Positions 24,365 to 32,571 of a stretch of DNA of 46,303 bases are shown one piece after another. The notes under the pieces are model-generated. The model was not told the DNA's origin. It ran no database searches and saw only the letters and a program-made list of their open reading frames with translations. Where the stretch lies: assembly GCA_036154155.1 (NCBI GenBank), contig JAYZLP010000001.1:1-46303 (forward strand), read 5' to 3'. The position numbers were made by a program, and so were the translations under genes. Position 1 is the first letter of the stretch, and every line of letters starts with the position of its first letter. The stretch is from MGIIb-O5 sp036154155 (GTDB lineage: Archaea > Thermoplasmatota > Poseidoniia > Poseidoniales > Thalassarchaeaceae).

Positions 24365-24817
24365 ATGTCGGATGAGGAGTTACCACAGAATGGTGAGCAG
24401 GCTGATTTGCACTCGTATGTTACTGATGAGGGCGGCATTTGGAGTCTTAGGCAGATAGAGAAGATCAGAGGGTGGAACAACATAGAGTATGGTGCGGGAC
24501 TATCTGGCAAGAATACACCCTCTACTGGCTTGTCTATGAACAGGGCATACATTCCTCCCGGGGGAATAGCAAAGGCCCACATTCACGTCGACTTTGACGT
24601 CATGATATACCTCCTAAAGGGTAGTGTGAGGCACGAATATGGCCCTGGGTGCAGAAATTCCGTTGTCCACAGTGAGGGTGACATGTTCTACATTGAACCC
24701 GGGCTACCTCACGAGGTGTTCAACTGCTCTGAGACTGATTGGGTGCATGCAGTAGTGTCGAGATCGGACGCCTCGGAATGGCAGAACATCATTCCATATG
24801 ATAGGGATTCTGAGTGA
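24365..24817 (+). CDS. Cupin-domain protein
   Basis: 150-aa single-domain cupin. Motif 1 reads PPGGIAKAHIHVDFDVMIYLLKG, with His ligands in HIH and a hydrophobic replacement at part of the usual Glu region. Motif 2 reads GDMFYIEPGLPHEVFN, with the conserved His. It probably binds a divalent metal. The last residues (WVHAVVSRSDASEW) finish the barrel. Substrate is unknown; cupins include sugar isomerases, dioxygenases and binding proteins. Monocistronic, divergent from zinc-ribbon/EF-1beta, and ending 3 bases from the stop of the rlmE-like gene. Confidence 0.82.
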   Translation: MSDEELPQNGEQADLHSYVTDEGGIWSLRQIEKIRGWNNIEYGAGLSGKNTPSTGLSMNRAYIPPGGIAKAHIHVDFDVMIYLLKGSVRHEYGPGCRNSVVHSEGDMFYIEPGLPHEVFNCSETDWVHAVVSRSDASEWQNIIPYDRDSE

Positions 24818-24820
24818 CCA

Positions 24821-25573
24821 TCACTCCTCCTCCTTCTTCGAAATTCTCCTAAGTCCAACTGCCCTTTCTTCTTCTTCAACTTCCTGCTTACCAGTAAGTA
24901 TTCCCAATCCGGCCAGATGTTTCGAAACCTGTTCCATTGCAGTCAGCCCAGCCCCCCTCTTTCGCACCCTGGGAAGTTTGTTCCTGCAAATAAGGTAGGT
25001 CTCCGAGGAGGAGTTTCGTGATGCAGTAGGGGCAAATCTCTGGACATTGGAAAATCGATCCCTAGCTGCCTCAACAAGCCCCTCTATGCCTGTTCCTTGG
25101 AACGCCTTCGTGATGAAAGTGCCCCCGGGATTAAGAACATACATTGCAACGTCTAGAACCGTGGTTGACAACTCCAGAGAAATTGCCTGATCGGTATCAT
25201 ACCTGCCCGTAAGGCGCGGCGAGATGTCACTAATTACAGTGTTAATCTCCCTGCCGTCCAATGCTTCCCTGATTTGTTGGATGGTGGCTTCTTCCGTAAT
25301 GTCACCAATTATCACCGTCGCCCCCTCGACAGGAGCCGTAGCAAGCAGATCAACGCCAATCACTACCCCCTCTTCCCCGACTTCCTCGCTAGCTACTTGC
25401 GTCCAGCCTCCGGGATGGCAACCAACGTCTAGGACCACGTCCCCCTTTCGGATTATGGAGAATCTCTCCTGGATATGTTTGAGCTTGTAAGCGGACCTTG
25501 CTCGGTACCCCTTTGAACGAGCTTGGCGACGCCATGGATCACGTCTACTTTCCTGATACCAGCGCTTGCTCAT
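24821..25573 (-). CDS. rlmE: FtsJ/RlmE-family rRNA 2'-O-methyltransferase
   Basis: SAM-dependent methyltransferase predicted to modify a 2'-OH in 23S rRNA. The SAM motif is VLDVGCHPGGWTQ (48-60). The catalytic tetrad is Lys30, Asp116, Lys156 and Glu191, with the same spacings (86, 40, 35) as E. coli RlmE. The C-terminus after about 210 is a charged extension (GKQEVEEEERAVGLRRISKK). The chosen start is ATG 25573, which fits the family and has a TATA-like element 26.5 bases upstream. A GTG at 25591 would add six residues. Divergent from the exported thioredoxin-fold gene. Confidence 0.92.
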   Translation of the reverse strand: MSKRWYQESRRDPWRRQARSKGYRARSAYKLKHIQERFSIIRKGDVVLDVGCHPGGWTQVASEEVGEEGVVIGVDLLATAPVEGATVIIGDITEEATIQQIREALDGREINTVISDISPRLTGRYDTDQAISLELSTTVLDVAMYVLNPGGTFITKAFQGTGIEGLVEAARDRFSNVQRFAPTASRNSSSETYLICRNKLPRVRKRGAGLTAMEQVSKHLAGLGILTGKQEVEEEERAVGLRRISKKEEE

Positions 25574-25595
25574 GTGTGCCCGTTGAGACACTGGG

Positions 25596-25603
25596 TTATG
25601 AAA
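25596..25603. promoter_or_regulatory. Single AT element shared by two divergent genes
   Basis: TTATGAAA (TTTCATAA on the other strand) is centred at 25599.5. It lies 26.5 bases from the minus-strand ATG of the methyltransferase (25573) and 26.5 bases from the plus-strand ATG of the exported thioredoxin-fold gene (25626). It is the only AT-rich patch in the 52-base interval, so one site may serve as TATA box for two leaderless transcripts. Confidence 0.4.
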
Positions 25604-25625
25604 GGGGAGCGCTGTGGGCCCCCTG

Positions 25626-26537
25626 ATGGCATCGATGCGGGACCTGCTGATAGTTGCCGTAATTGCGTTGGCCTTCGCTAATCCAATTCACGCTCAGACG
25701 TCGGAAAACTCCTGGTCCTCGGACGGCGGCTACACTGTTCTAGCAGAGCAATTCACCGCCGTTTGGTGCGAGGTGTGCGCGGATGTTGACCCATGGATGC
25801 CCGAATTTACCGAGTCAAATGGCAACAGAGTGGCAAGGGTGGCATTACATGATGACTTCGACGATCCTCTGGGCACACCAATAACCGAACACAGGGTCTC
25901 CCGATACTCAAGTGAAGCCCCCACCGCCCCATCTTTCTGGTTCGATGGCGAGATTCTATCGGGAGGTGCTCCCGATCGTTCAAGCATGCATCGTCAACTC
26001 CTATCTGCAGAAGGGTCTAGATCGGATGACACTCACATCAGAATTGAAGCCTCTTTTGATTCTGGAAATCTACAAATTGTAACAACACTATCCGACTGGT
26101 CATTTCTGGAACAGACACAACTTTCAATTTTCATAGTTGAAGACTCGGTGGTAATCGAGGATTCCGAAGCGATCAATGGGGTCACTAATCACCACGATGT
26201 CGTTAGGGCCTATCACGAGGCCTCAATAAATGACGATAACAACGAATGGTCCTATGGTGGAGATTTCTCATCTCTGGGCGATGGCGCATTTACTTACTCA
26301 TCAGGCGAAATCACATTCTCAATTAGCGCCTCAATTCCTCCGGATGTAGAGCCTAATGAATTGAGCATAGTCGTCGTGCACGAGACAATAGGCGAATTAG
26401 AGGCGCACTCCACCCTTGGGGCCCTGAGGCTAGAGATAGGGGATGACTCAGAACACTCTCTGATCAGCATATCAGTGCCATTGGCAATTATGATGATCCT
26501 GTCAGCTCTTTCATTCAAAGACCGATCTCGGAAATGA
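25626..26537 (+). CDS. Exported thioredoxin-fold protein with C-terminal membrane anchor
   Basis: 303-aa protein with a signal peptide (about 1-23, core LLIVAVIALAFANPIHA), then a thioredoxin-like domain whose active site is WCEVC (Cys48, Cys51) in EQFTAVWCEVCADVDPW. A cis-Pro-like segment (APSFWFDGE) follows. The second half is beta-rich (an Omp28-like layout), and a helix at about 280-295 followed by KDRSRK anchors it. It probably acts outside the membrane as a thiol oxidoreductase. The start is ATG 25626; GTG 25614 and ATG 25635 are alternatives. Its 3' end overlaps the convergent epimerase gene by 23 bases. Confidence 0.78.
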   Translation: MASMRDLLIVAVIALAFANPIHAQTSENSWSSDGGYTVLAEQFTAVWCEVCADVDPWMPEFTESNGNRVARVALHDDFDDPLGTPITEHRVSRYSSEAPTAPSFWFDGEILSGGAPDRSSMHRQLLSAEGSRSDDTHIRIEASFDSGNLQIVTTLSDWSFLEQTQLSIFIVEDSVVIEDSEAINGVTNHHDVVRAYHEASINDDNNEWSYGGDFSSLGDGAFTYSSGEITFSISASIPPDVEPNELSIVVVHETIGELEAHSTLGALRLEIGDDSEHSLISISVPLAIMMILSALSFKDRSRK

Positions 26538-27456
26538 GTGCTCTTGCTGTGTGCCTAATTGCTTCCTCCGAGTGCATATCTGGGGTGAATCCAGAATCCA
26601 ATAGCCGCTTGACATCAAGGGACGTTTTGGGAACATCGCCTGCCCATCCCCTGTCTCCGCCGGAGTATTCTATCGACACTCCCTCGAGACCACTTTCTTC
26701 AACTACAATCTCTGCTATCCTTCTGACGGAGCAGGTGTCCCCCGTTCCTAGATTGTATAGGCAAACATCACCAGAGCCATTGTCGATGATGTGACACATC
26801 GCCCTTACACAGTCCTCGGCAGACATGTATGACTTCTCCTGCCTACCGTTTCCAAGAACCTCGAGCCTAGAAGGGTCGTCTTTCAGTTTGTGAATGAAGT
26901 CGAAGATAACTCCGTGGGTCCCCCTTGGTCCTACTATGTTTGCGAATCTATGAATCCAAGCCTTTGCCCCGAACGTGCCTGACCAAGCTGTGATTAGGGA
27001 TTCTGAACCTAACTTGGAGGCCCCATAGAGAGAAATTGGCATTACTGGCCCATATGTTTCTGGTGTTGGCATCTGTTCCGCCTCTCCATATATTGCAGAC
27101 GAAGAAGAGAAGGAGATCCTGCTCACTCCGGTTTGACGCATCGCCTCAAGAACATTGTATGTGGCAACGGTCCCCTGTTTGAGGTCAGTGTCTGTAACCT
27201 CGGTGCCCAATCTTATGTCCGGATTTGCAGCCATGTGGTGGACGGTGTAAATTCCGTCCATAGCCTCACGGATCGAATCGGGATCCAGAAGGTCGCCCCG
27301 GACGACCTCAACCTTGCCGCTTCCTTCATGGTGGGAAAGAAACTCTTCTCGACCGCTGGAGAAATTGTCGAATACCCTGACCATCTTTCCCTCGGAGACT
27401 AGGGCATCGACCAGATGCGAGCCAATGAATCCAGCACCTCCGGTGACTAACTCCAT
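26515..27456 (-). CDS. NAD-dependent sugar-nucleotide epimerase/dehydratase
   Basis: 313-aa extended SDR enzyme of the UDP-glucose 4-epimerase type. The Rossmann loop is TGGAGFIG (5-12). The active site has Ser in SFSSSSAIYG and YGASK with Tyr144 and Lys148. RFANIVGPRG and YNLGTGDTCSVRRIAEIV complete the family pattern. It likely makes a nucleotide sugar for surface glycans or protein glycosylation; the exact sugar cannot be read from sequence. The ATG sits directly at the Rossmann strand, as in relatives. The VKOR gene lies upstream on the same strand with 54 bases between, so a common transcript is possible. Confidence 0.88.
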   Translation of the reverse strand: MELVTGGAGFIGSHLVDALVSEGKMVRVFDNFSSGREEFLSHHEGSGKVEVVRGDLLDPDSIREAMDGIYTVHHMAANPDIRLGTEVTDTDLKQGTVATYNVLEAMRQTGVSRISFSSSSAIYGEAEQMPTPETYGPVMPISLYGASKLGSESLITAWSGTFGAKAWIHRFANIVGPRGTHGVIFDFIHKLKDDPSRLEVLGNGRQEKSYMSAEDCVRAMCHIIDNGSGDVCLYNLGTGDTCSVRRIAEIVVEESGLEGVSIEYSGGDRGWAGDVPKTSLDVKRLLDSGFTPDMHSEEAIRHTARALISEIGL

Positions 27457-27510
27457 ACCTCTGCGGAATTGAGGTCAGTCTTGAGCCCATCGGACTCACG
27501 ATGAGGGCCC

Positions 27511-28080
27511 CTACCAAGCCGAACTGGCCCTTCTCCCCCTCATTATGTGGGAGGAAACAAAGACCCCAATCATCGACAGGTGAATTACGGTACAGTATGG
27601 GCAGATGTGCGGCGCGCCCTCGACTAGAAGGAGTTCAACCACCACTAGCCAGGCGACGAATGGTAGGCCTGCAATCCCTAGGTACCAAAGATAATTCACG
27701 AATTGAGGCGTTCTTTTTGCATTTTGATCGAGGTAGAGTGTCATTAGGACGAAGAATATCACGCCAAAGGACGCAATACCCACAACCCCCCAAGGCATTC
27801 CGAAGAGATTGTTCCACTGGGGGTCGCCAATTACGGAACCACACTGTACCAGCCCCTCTGAAGCGCACATGCTAGATGAGCCACTTTTCATCAGGGAATT
27901 GTGAATTGACCATGTCCACCCAGATGCAACAATCCCTACAGTAGCGAACAAAAGGCCCGCGATTATGGTGCCTCTGGTTCCATCTGAACCAGTCTCCTGC
28001 CGACTCTTCTGCAGCAGTGCGGAAGCGCCTAATATTCCAAGTATGAAGATACCTAGTTCAAGGCTCAGTACTGACATCAA
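27511..28080 (-). CDS. VKOR-family thiol oxidoreductase
   Basis: 189-aa four- or five-helix membrane protein of the vitamin K epoxide reductase family, which oxidises thioredoxin-like partners and passes electrons to a quinone. The active site CPYC is at 160-163; the loop pair is Cys72 and Cys80 (CASEGLVQCGSV). Helices lie at about 5-24, 37-57, 95-115, 129-150 and 163-178. No fused thioredoxin domain is present; instead the adjacent upstream gene supplies one and overlaps by 4 bases. Together they should form disulfides in exported proteins. Confidence 0.9.
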   Translation of the reverse strand: MMSVLSLELGIFILGILGASALLQKSRQETGSDGTRGTIIAGLLFATVGIVASGWTWSIHNSLMKSGSSSMCASEGLVQCGSVIGDPQWNNLFGMPWGVVGIASFGVIFFVLMTLYLDQNAKRTPQFVNYLWYLGIAGLPFVAWLVVVELLLVEGAPHICPYCTVIHLSMIGVFVSSHIMRGRRASSAW

Positions 28081-28787
28081 GAATCACCCACTAGCCTCTG
28101 CAGGGCGGAAGAAATCTCTTCTCCATCGCCCCCTTGCCCCTGGTGCTTCAGCTTATTCCAAGCCACGATTCCATCGGGCTGAAGAATCGCCGTAAACGGC
28201 GTCCCACTAAGCTCCCATTGGCCAAAAATCGAGTTCGATGGGTCGTCAACATACGTCCACTGATGAGGGGTTCCAGGCCTATTCACGCAGTTGTCCCTCC
28301 CGCTATTGCATCCATCTCCATCATTATCGTCCGTGCCAAATGATGTTCTGTCCCTGAAAGCTTCGATCTCGCTCTTGCTGCTTTCATGGTTCGGGATGTT
28401 CAGGTGTACTGAAACTGTAACGAACGTAACCCTATCTTTCCACTGTGAGTGGTACTGGCTCATCTCGTCACCTTCTTCCCAGCAGTATGGGCAGTCGGTG
28501 TCAATAAATTGGATGAGAATCCATTTGCTTTCGGAAGAGTTTCCGTCCCAGTCCCAGTCCCAAATGTCGGACATCCTGAATTCGTACCAAGATCCACCGT
28601 TGTATGCATCAGCCACGAAGTCCGGGGCACGATTCCCCTCCTCTGGGCCAATGCTCACAATGGGGGCCAGTGCCAGAGAAGCGATTACAACGAGGCTGAC
28701 CACTCCAGCAGTAGTCAGTCCTGCCCACAACAGTGTCTCTTCGTTATTCTTGGTAAGGTCGGATGACGCCCCCCTTCTCCTCGCCAT
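28077..28787 (-). CDS. Membrane-anchored thioredoxin-like protein, VKOR partner
   Basis: 236-aa protein with a short basic N-terminus, one membrane helix (about 20-42) and an exported thioredoxin-fold domain of the redoxin/TlpA type. GNRAPDFVADAYNG opens the domain; the active site is DTDCPYCWEEG with Cys99 and Cys102; a cis-Pro strand (ELSGTPFTAILQPDG) follows near 205. CPYC is shared with its neighbour VKOR, and the genes overlap at ATGA, so this is the likely redox partner. A Ca-like acidic insert with a Cys pair (DNDGDGCNSGRDNC) lies between. Confidence 0.87.
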   Translation of the reverse strand: MARRRGASSDLTKNNEETLLWAGLTTAGVVSLVVIASLALAPIVSIGPEEGNRAPDFVADAYNGGSWYEFRMSDIWDWDWDGNSSESKWILIQFIDTDCPYCWEEGDEMSQYHSQWKDRVTFVTVSVHLNIPNHESSKSEIEAFRDRTSFGTDDNDGDGCNSGRDNCVNRPGTPHQWTYVDDPSNSIFGQWELSGTPFTAILQPDGIVAWNKLKHQGQGGDGEEISSALQRLVGDS

Positions 28788-28824
28788 GGACCTGCGGGTT
28801 GCTCATTGACTTTCAGCGATTCTA

Positions 28825-31800
28825 TTGATTGAGCCGCAACCAGCTACCTCCATTATTCCCCATTATCGCAATAATGCCACCTTTTCGTATGCGAACGCTC
28901 ATTTGGCTCCGCAAGGCCCCGCGACCGTGGAAGATGACTCCTCAGTGGACAAGTACTCTCTTGGAGAGGGGGACTCGAGGGATGACGAGGAGGAACTTTG
29001 GAAGGCCTTCTTCGACAAACTTCAGCCTGCAAGGGAGGCAGTCGAGGGCGCAAGGGAGAAGTTCAGAAACAGCATTCTTGGTGGAGCTATCGATACACTG
29101 GGGCAACTGGCCGACGATGCAGCAGACATAGCAAACTCATTTTCTAGAAGGCTAACTGAGTTGGCTTATTCACTAATTCTCAGGAGTCCTGGAATAATTG
29201 TCGCATTCCTATTGCTCCTCACTGCCGCGGTTGGCCAGTATGCCTTCGACTTCCAACAGCAGATTGACGGAGATCTGGAGATTTACCTTCCCGACAATGC
29301 GGACTCAACTGAATTACTGATCGAGGTTAGAGAAGACTGGTCTACTGATGTCGTGATGGTCTATATGCAGACGGGGAATGCCATTCACGATACAAATCTG
29401 AGGACAGAACAGAACATCACCTCATTGGAAGTTCTGAAACAAATGTCATGGATTGAGGGGGACGACTCATCTCCCGCTGGAACATACGTCAAGGGACTTG
29501 ATTGGGATAAGTCAGACAGGGGGCTGAATGATGGAGTAATTTGGGTACTCTCGCCAGCTCAGGTAATCAAGGAGGCAAACTCCTCGTCTTGGAGGTTCAA
29601 CTGTGCCATGGAGAAGTATGGGCTTCCAACTAGCGATGACGAGAGCTGTACCATAGCGAGCCTGAATCCCTATTATGGGTATGAGATCCCAGACGAGCAA
29701 GACAGGGTGGACGAATTCGTCGAAAATGCCGGATCCCTGATCGAGTCCATGGTGAGGGACACCAATGACGATGGAATCTGGGATACAGGCGTTATTGTAA
29801 TGGGGATAACGTTCGATATGTCCACTACTGAAATTCCCGTGAGAGTAGACCCCAAACTTGGCCCCGTGAGGGATCACGAGGCATTCCTGGATTTCACAGA
29901 AGACCTAATCCACGGCCCTACCAGTTTGGATTTCTGCAGCCTTTGTCACGTAACATACGAGCGAACTTCAACCATGGACCCAACTAGACTGGACGACATA
30001 CCCCCTCGAAGGGCCGTGACCGTAACGGGGATCACTCCGGTGCTTCATGACATCTCAGACGAGATATATCTCGAGTTGGTGGAGACAATGCTGCCCGCCA
30101 GCCTAGCATTGGTGGCACTCGCAATGATCATTCTACATAGAAACGCGAAAGTCCTGGTCATCTGTGGGTTGCCAATTGCGATGAGCCTGTTCATCACCTT
30201 CGGTACAACCGTAGTAGCTGACATCACGCTGACTCCAATGATCATTTCGGCCGGCCCCATTCTTGTAGGATTGGGCGTCGACTACTCATTGCACCTTACC
30301 AACAGGATTGAGGAGAATAGGGTTGAGTTAATCGAGGAGGGAATAGAGAATGCATGGAGGCAGCAGAGGGACGGTAGAGAGGCCGATTCTATCGACCCAT
30401 GGGACCCCCTGATCAGCCTGACAGCCACAGTTCGCGCCGCAATGACTACTGGCAATGCGATTTTCCTCTCCGCAGTCACCACCATAATTGGATTCAGTGT
30501 TCTCACGTGGGACAGCCTAGTGCCAATAGAGCCTATGAGGACGGTTGGCACGACCCTCCTTCTGGGAATTTCGGTAACATTCCTTCTGTCCATGCTAATG
30601 GTCCCAGCATTGGTCCAACTGCTCAGATATCGAAGGGGCACCGAGGTGATGGAGATGTCGCCCATGCAGACCGTTTATGTCGCCCTAGCCCTAGGTGCAT
30701 TGGCCGCGGTAGCACTATCCTACACTGAGCTGATGACCACGACAAACGCAATAATCCTCTCCTCGATGCTCACCATAACCATAGTTATCGGGAGTTTGGA
30801 CAGCGTTTGGGAATACGTCGGCGAAATACCCGTTAAGGCCACAATTATCGTATTGTTAGTTGGATCCGTGGCAACAATTGGTGGGGCCATAATATTCGAG
30901 GATCAGATGGGGCAGGGAATTACTGGCGGGTCGGACCAGGTCCCCCCGGGGATCGAGTCCTATGAGGCGTTGCGTGAGTACAGTTACGAGTTCGGCGGTG
31001 GCCAGACCAACCTATTCATCGTCAACGCTACGGATAGGGGGCCACAAAATGGGACAGCCCCGATCAGGGATCTTCCAGTCCTTGACTCCTTGGAGGAGAT
31101 ACAGGCGAAAATAGACAACGTGGAGAGGACAAATACGACTAGCATAGTCAATATTCTCAAGGCGATCCACATTCAGATTGGCGTTGATGCCATTGATCGT
31201 TCACTTTGGGACATGTTGCATTCGCCATGCTGGGACGACCCCCTTCAGCTGGAGTGCATCGCAAGTGGGGATGCTGCATTCACCACCACCACATCGAGGG
31301 AAGACATGGTCAATGTAGCATTCGACACCCTGAGTCCCGAAGTCAGATCGATGCTCATGAACTCCGATGAAGGGCCGGGTGAAACAAAGACACTCGTATA
31401 TGCGTGGCAGCCGTACATCCTCTTGGAGGAAGCCACCCCACTGAGGGACACCATCGATGGTTTTCTCTCGGAGGGAGGGTGCGAAACTGCGATCAGATGT
31501 TCCTCCATGACGATCTCGGACGAGGGGGTGACCAACTCCAAACTAACGGGGGGGCTCCCTATTTCGATAGACATCAACGAGGGGATACACACAGCTCAGA
31601 GTGACTCTACAATCATGACCATGTTCATACTACTTTTCGCGATGGCGATACTTTTCCGTTCTCCTAGGATGGCAATTTTCACAATGACAGCGGTAGCAGC
31701 AGTTGTTCTCTGGCAGCCCATTCTGATGTGGAGGGCAAATTTGGGAGTCAACATCTTCACCGCAATGATAGGGACAATCGTATTCGGAATAGGGGTGGAT

Positions 31801-32145
31801 GACTCCATCCACATTGTCGATCGAATAAAGGACGAAGGTGAAACCCCAGCGGGAATAGTCAGATCCGTAATGACTACCGGGCGGACTATCTTTGAAACGA
31901 CCGCCACCACTTGCGCGGGGCTTGCAGCCGGGCTATTCGTGGCAATACCGGGACTGCAGACCTTCTTCCTCCTGATGATGGCACTAATAGCGTTAGCACT
32001 GCTGACTAGCGCAATCCTGCTACCTACGATCATTGTCATCTACAATGAGTTCAAGTCCCGGATTACTCTAAACGGGTCGTGGCTAGATTATGACGAAGTC
32101 GGGACAATCGAAACATCCTCGGTAGCCGACGCAATCATCGAATAG
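28825..32145 (+). CDS. Large RND/MMPL-family membrane protein (up to 1106 aa)
   Basis: RND-superfamily transporter-like protein with duplicated architecture. A cytoplasmic acidic N-terminal extension precedes the first helix (about 120-140). A large exported loop with DNDDG-type acidic motifs follows, then five helices (about 415-600). There are further helices (about 618-695), a second exported loop, and five C-terminal helices (about 930-1075). Signature helices read VGLGVDYSLHLTNRIEENR and GIGVDDSIHIVDRIKDEG. The substrate is unknown. The TTG at 28825 is the farthest start; GTG at 28927 (residue 35) is a strong alternative and would leave room for a promoter. It is longer than, and distinct from, the 848-aa relative in this window. 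Confidence 0.86.
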   Translation: MIEPQPATSIIPHYRNNATFSYANAHLAPQGPATVEDDSSVDKYSLGEGDSRDDEEELWKAFFDKLQPAREAVEGAREKFRNSILGGAIDTLGQLADDAADIANSFSRRLTELAYSLILRSPGIIVAFLLLLTAAVGQYAFDFQQQIDGDLEIYLPDNADSTELLIEVREDWSTDVVMVYMQTGNAIHDTNLRTEQNITSLEVLKQMSWIEGDDSSPAGTYVKGLDWDKSDRGLNDGVIWVLSPAQVIKEANSSSWRFNCAMEKYGLPTSDDESCTIASLNPYYGYEIPDEQDRVDEFVENAGSLIESMVRDTNDDGIWDTGVIVMGITFDMSTTEIPVRVDPKLGPVRDHEAFLDFTEDLIHGPTSLDFCSLCHVTYERTSTMDPTRLDDIPPRRAVTVTGITPVLHDISDEIYLELVETMLPASLALVALAMIILHRNAKVLVICGLPIAMSLFITFGTTVVADITLTPMIISAGPILVGLGVDYSLHLTNRIEENRVELIEEGIENAWRQQRDGREADSIDPWDPLISLTATVRAAMTTGNAIFLSAVTTIIGFSVLTWDSLVPIEPMRTVGTTLLLGISVTFLLSMLMVPALVQLLRYRRGTEVMEMSPMQTVYVALALGALAAVALSYTELMTTTNAIILSSMLTITIVIGSLDSVWEYVGEIPVKATIIVLLVGSVATIGGAIIFEDQMGQGITGGSDQVPPGIESYEALREYSYEFGGGQTNLFIVNATDRGPQNGTAPIRDLPVLDSLEEIQAKIDNVERTNTTSIVNILKAIHIQIGVDAIDRSLWDMLHSPCWDDPLQLECIASGDAAFTTTTSREDMVNVAFDTLSPEVRSMLMNSDEGPGETKTLVYAWQPYILLEEATPLRDTIDGFLSEGGCETAIRCSSMTISDEGVTNSKLTGGLPISIDINEGIHTAQSDSTIMTMFILLFAMAILFRSPRMAIFTMTAVAAVVLWQPILMWRANLGVNIFTAMIGTIVFGIGVDDSIHIVDRIKDEGETPAGIVRSVMTTGRTIFETTATTCAGLAAGLFVAIPGLQTFFLLMMALIALALLTSAILLPTIIVIYNEFKSRITLNGSWLDYDEVGTIETSSVADAIIE

Positions 32146-32167
32146 CATGCCTGCTAGCCAATTAGGC

Positions 32168-32463
32168 GAGGGTGCAGGGAGTAAGCCCCTTTCTGTTCAC
32201 CTTCCGGCTGGTCGCATTCAACTATGCATCCTACCCGGCCCTGTCGATGCCATACAGGCCTGCTTGGACTTGCTCCAGCGGGGTTGCCCGTTCCAGCTGC
32301 GTTCGGGAAACCTCCCCCCTTCGGGTTCACCGTACTCCCGGCGCAGTTCGTTTCTGTTGCAGAGCCGACCCTCCCGGGCCTCCGGCTTGCGCCGGACCGC
32401 TTGCATCGTGGAGAGGGGACTTTCCTCAGTGTCTAGCACTGTCAGCGACCCTCCTGCTCCCTC
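32168..32463 (-). ncRNA. rnpB: RNase P RNA
   Basis: Catalytic RNA of RNase P, which matures tRNA 5' ends. On the minus strand the 5' region has the universal CTGAGGAAAGTCC core (about 32424-32436). An internal CAACAGAAACG lies near 32350. The 3' end has GAACAGAAAGGGGCTTAC, the second universally conserved block. Helix P1 closes the molecule: 5' GAGGGAGCAGG pairs with 3' CCTGCACCCTC (32168-32178) with one mismatch. The length of about 296 nt fits archaeal type A RNAs. Ends are defined by P1 and may be off by several bases. The several short frames across this stretch are spurious. Confidence 0.92.
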
Positions 32464-32498
32464 ATGCTTCCCGTGACGCTGCTCATCAAGAACCTCTC

Positions 32499-32508
32499 GG
32501 TTATGCAG
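32499..32508 (-). promoter_or_regulatory. Candidate TATA box for RNase P RNA
   Basis: The minus strand reads CTGCATAACC about 40 bases upstream of helix P1. This would place the transcription start near 32477, shortly before the mature 5' end. Confidence 0.3.
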
Positions 32509-32571
32509 ATTACTGATTTTTACCATATTTTCAGCGGAAACCATCATGCGCGTCTTATTCGTCGAAGTGTC

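Noticed and set aside
32147..32547. Several 70-114-codon frames on both strands
   Set aside because: They lie across the RNase P RNA. None has a recognisable domain and the RNA's conserved blocks and P1 helix explain the sequence.
32464..32571. N-terminal extension of rpiA
   Set aside because: The added 36 residues are not conserved in type and begin at the RNase P RNA 5' edge. ATG 32572 gives the family length.
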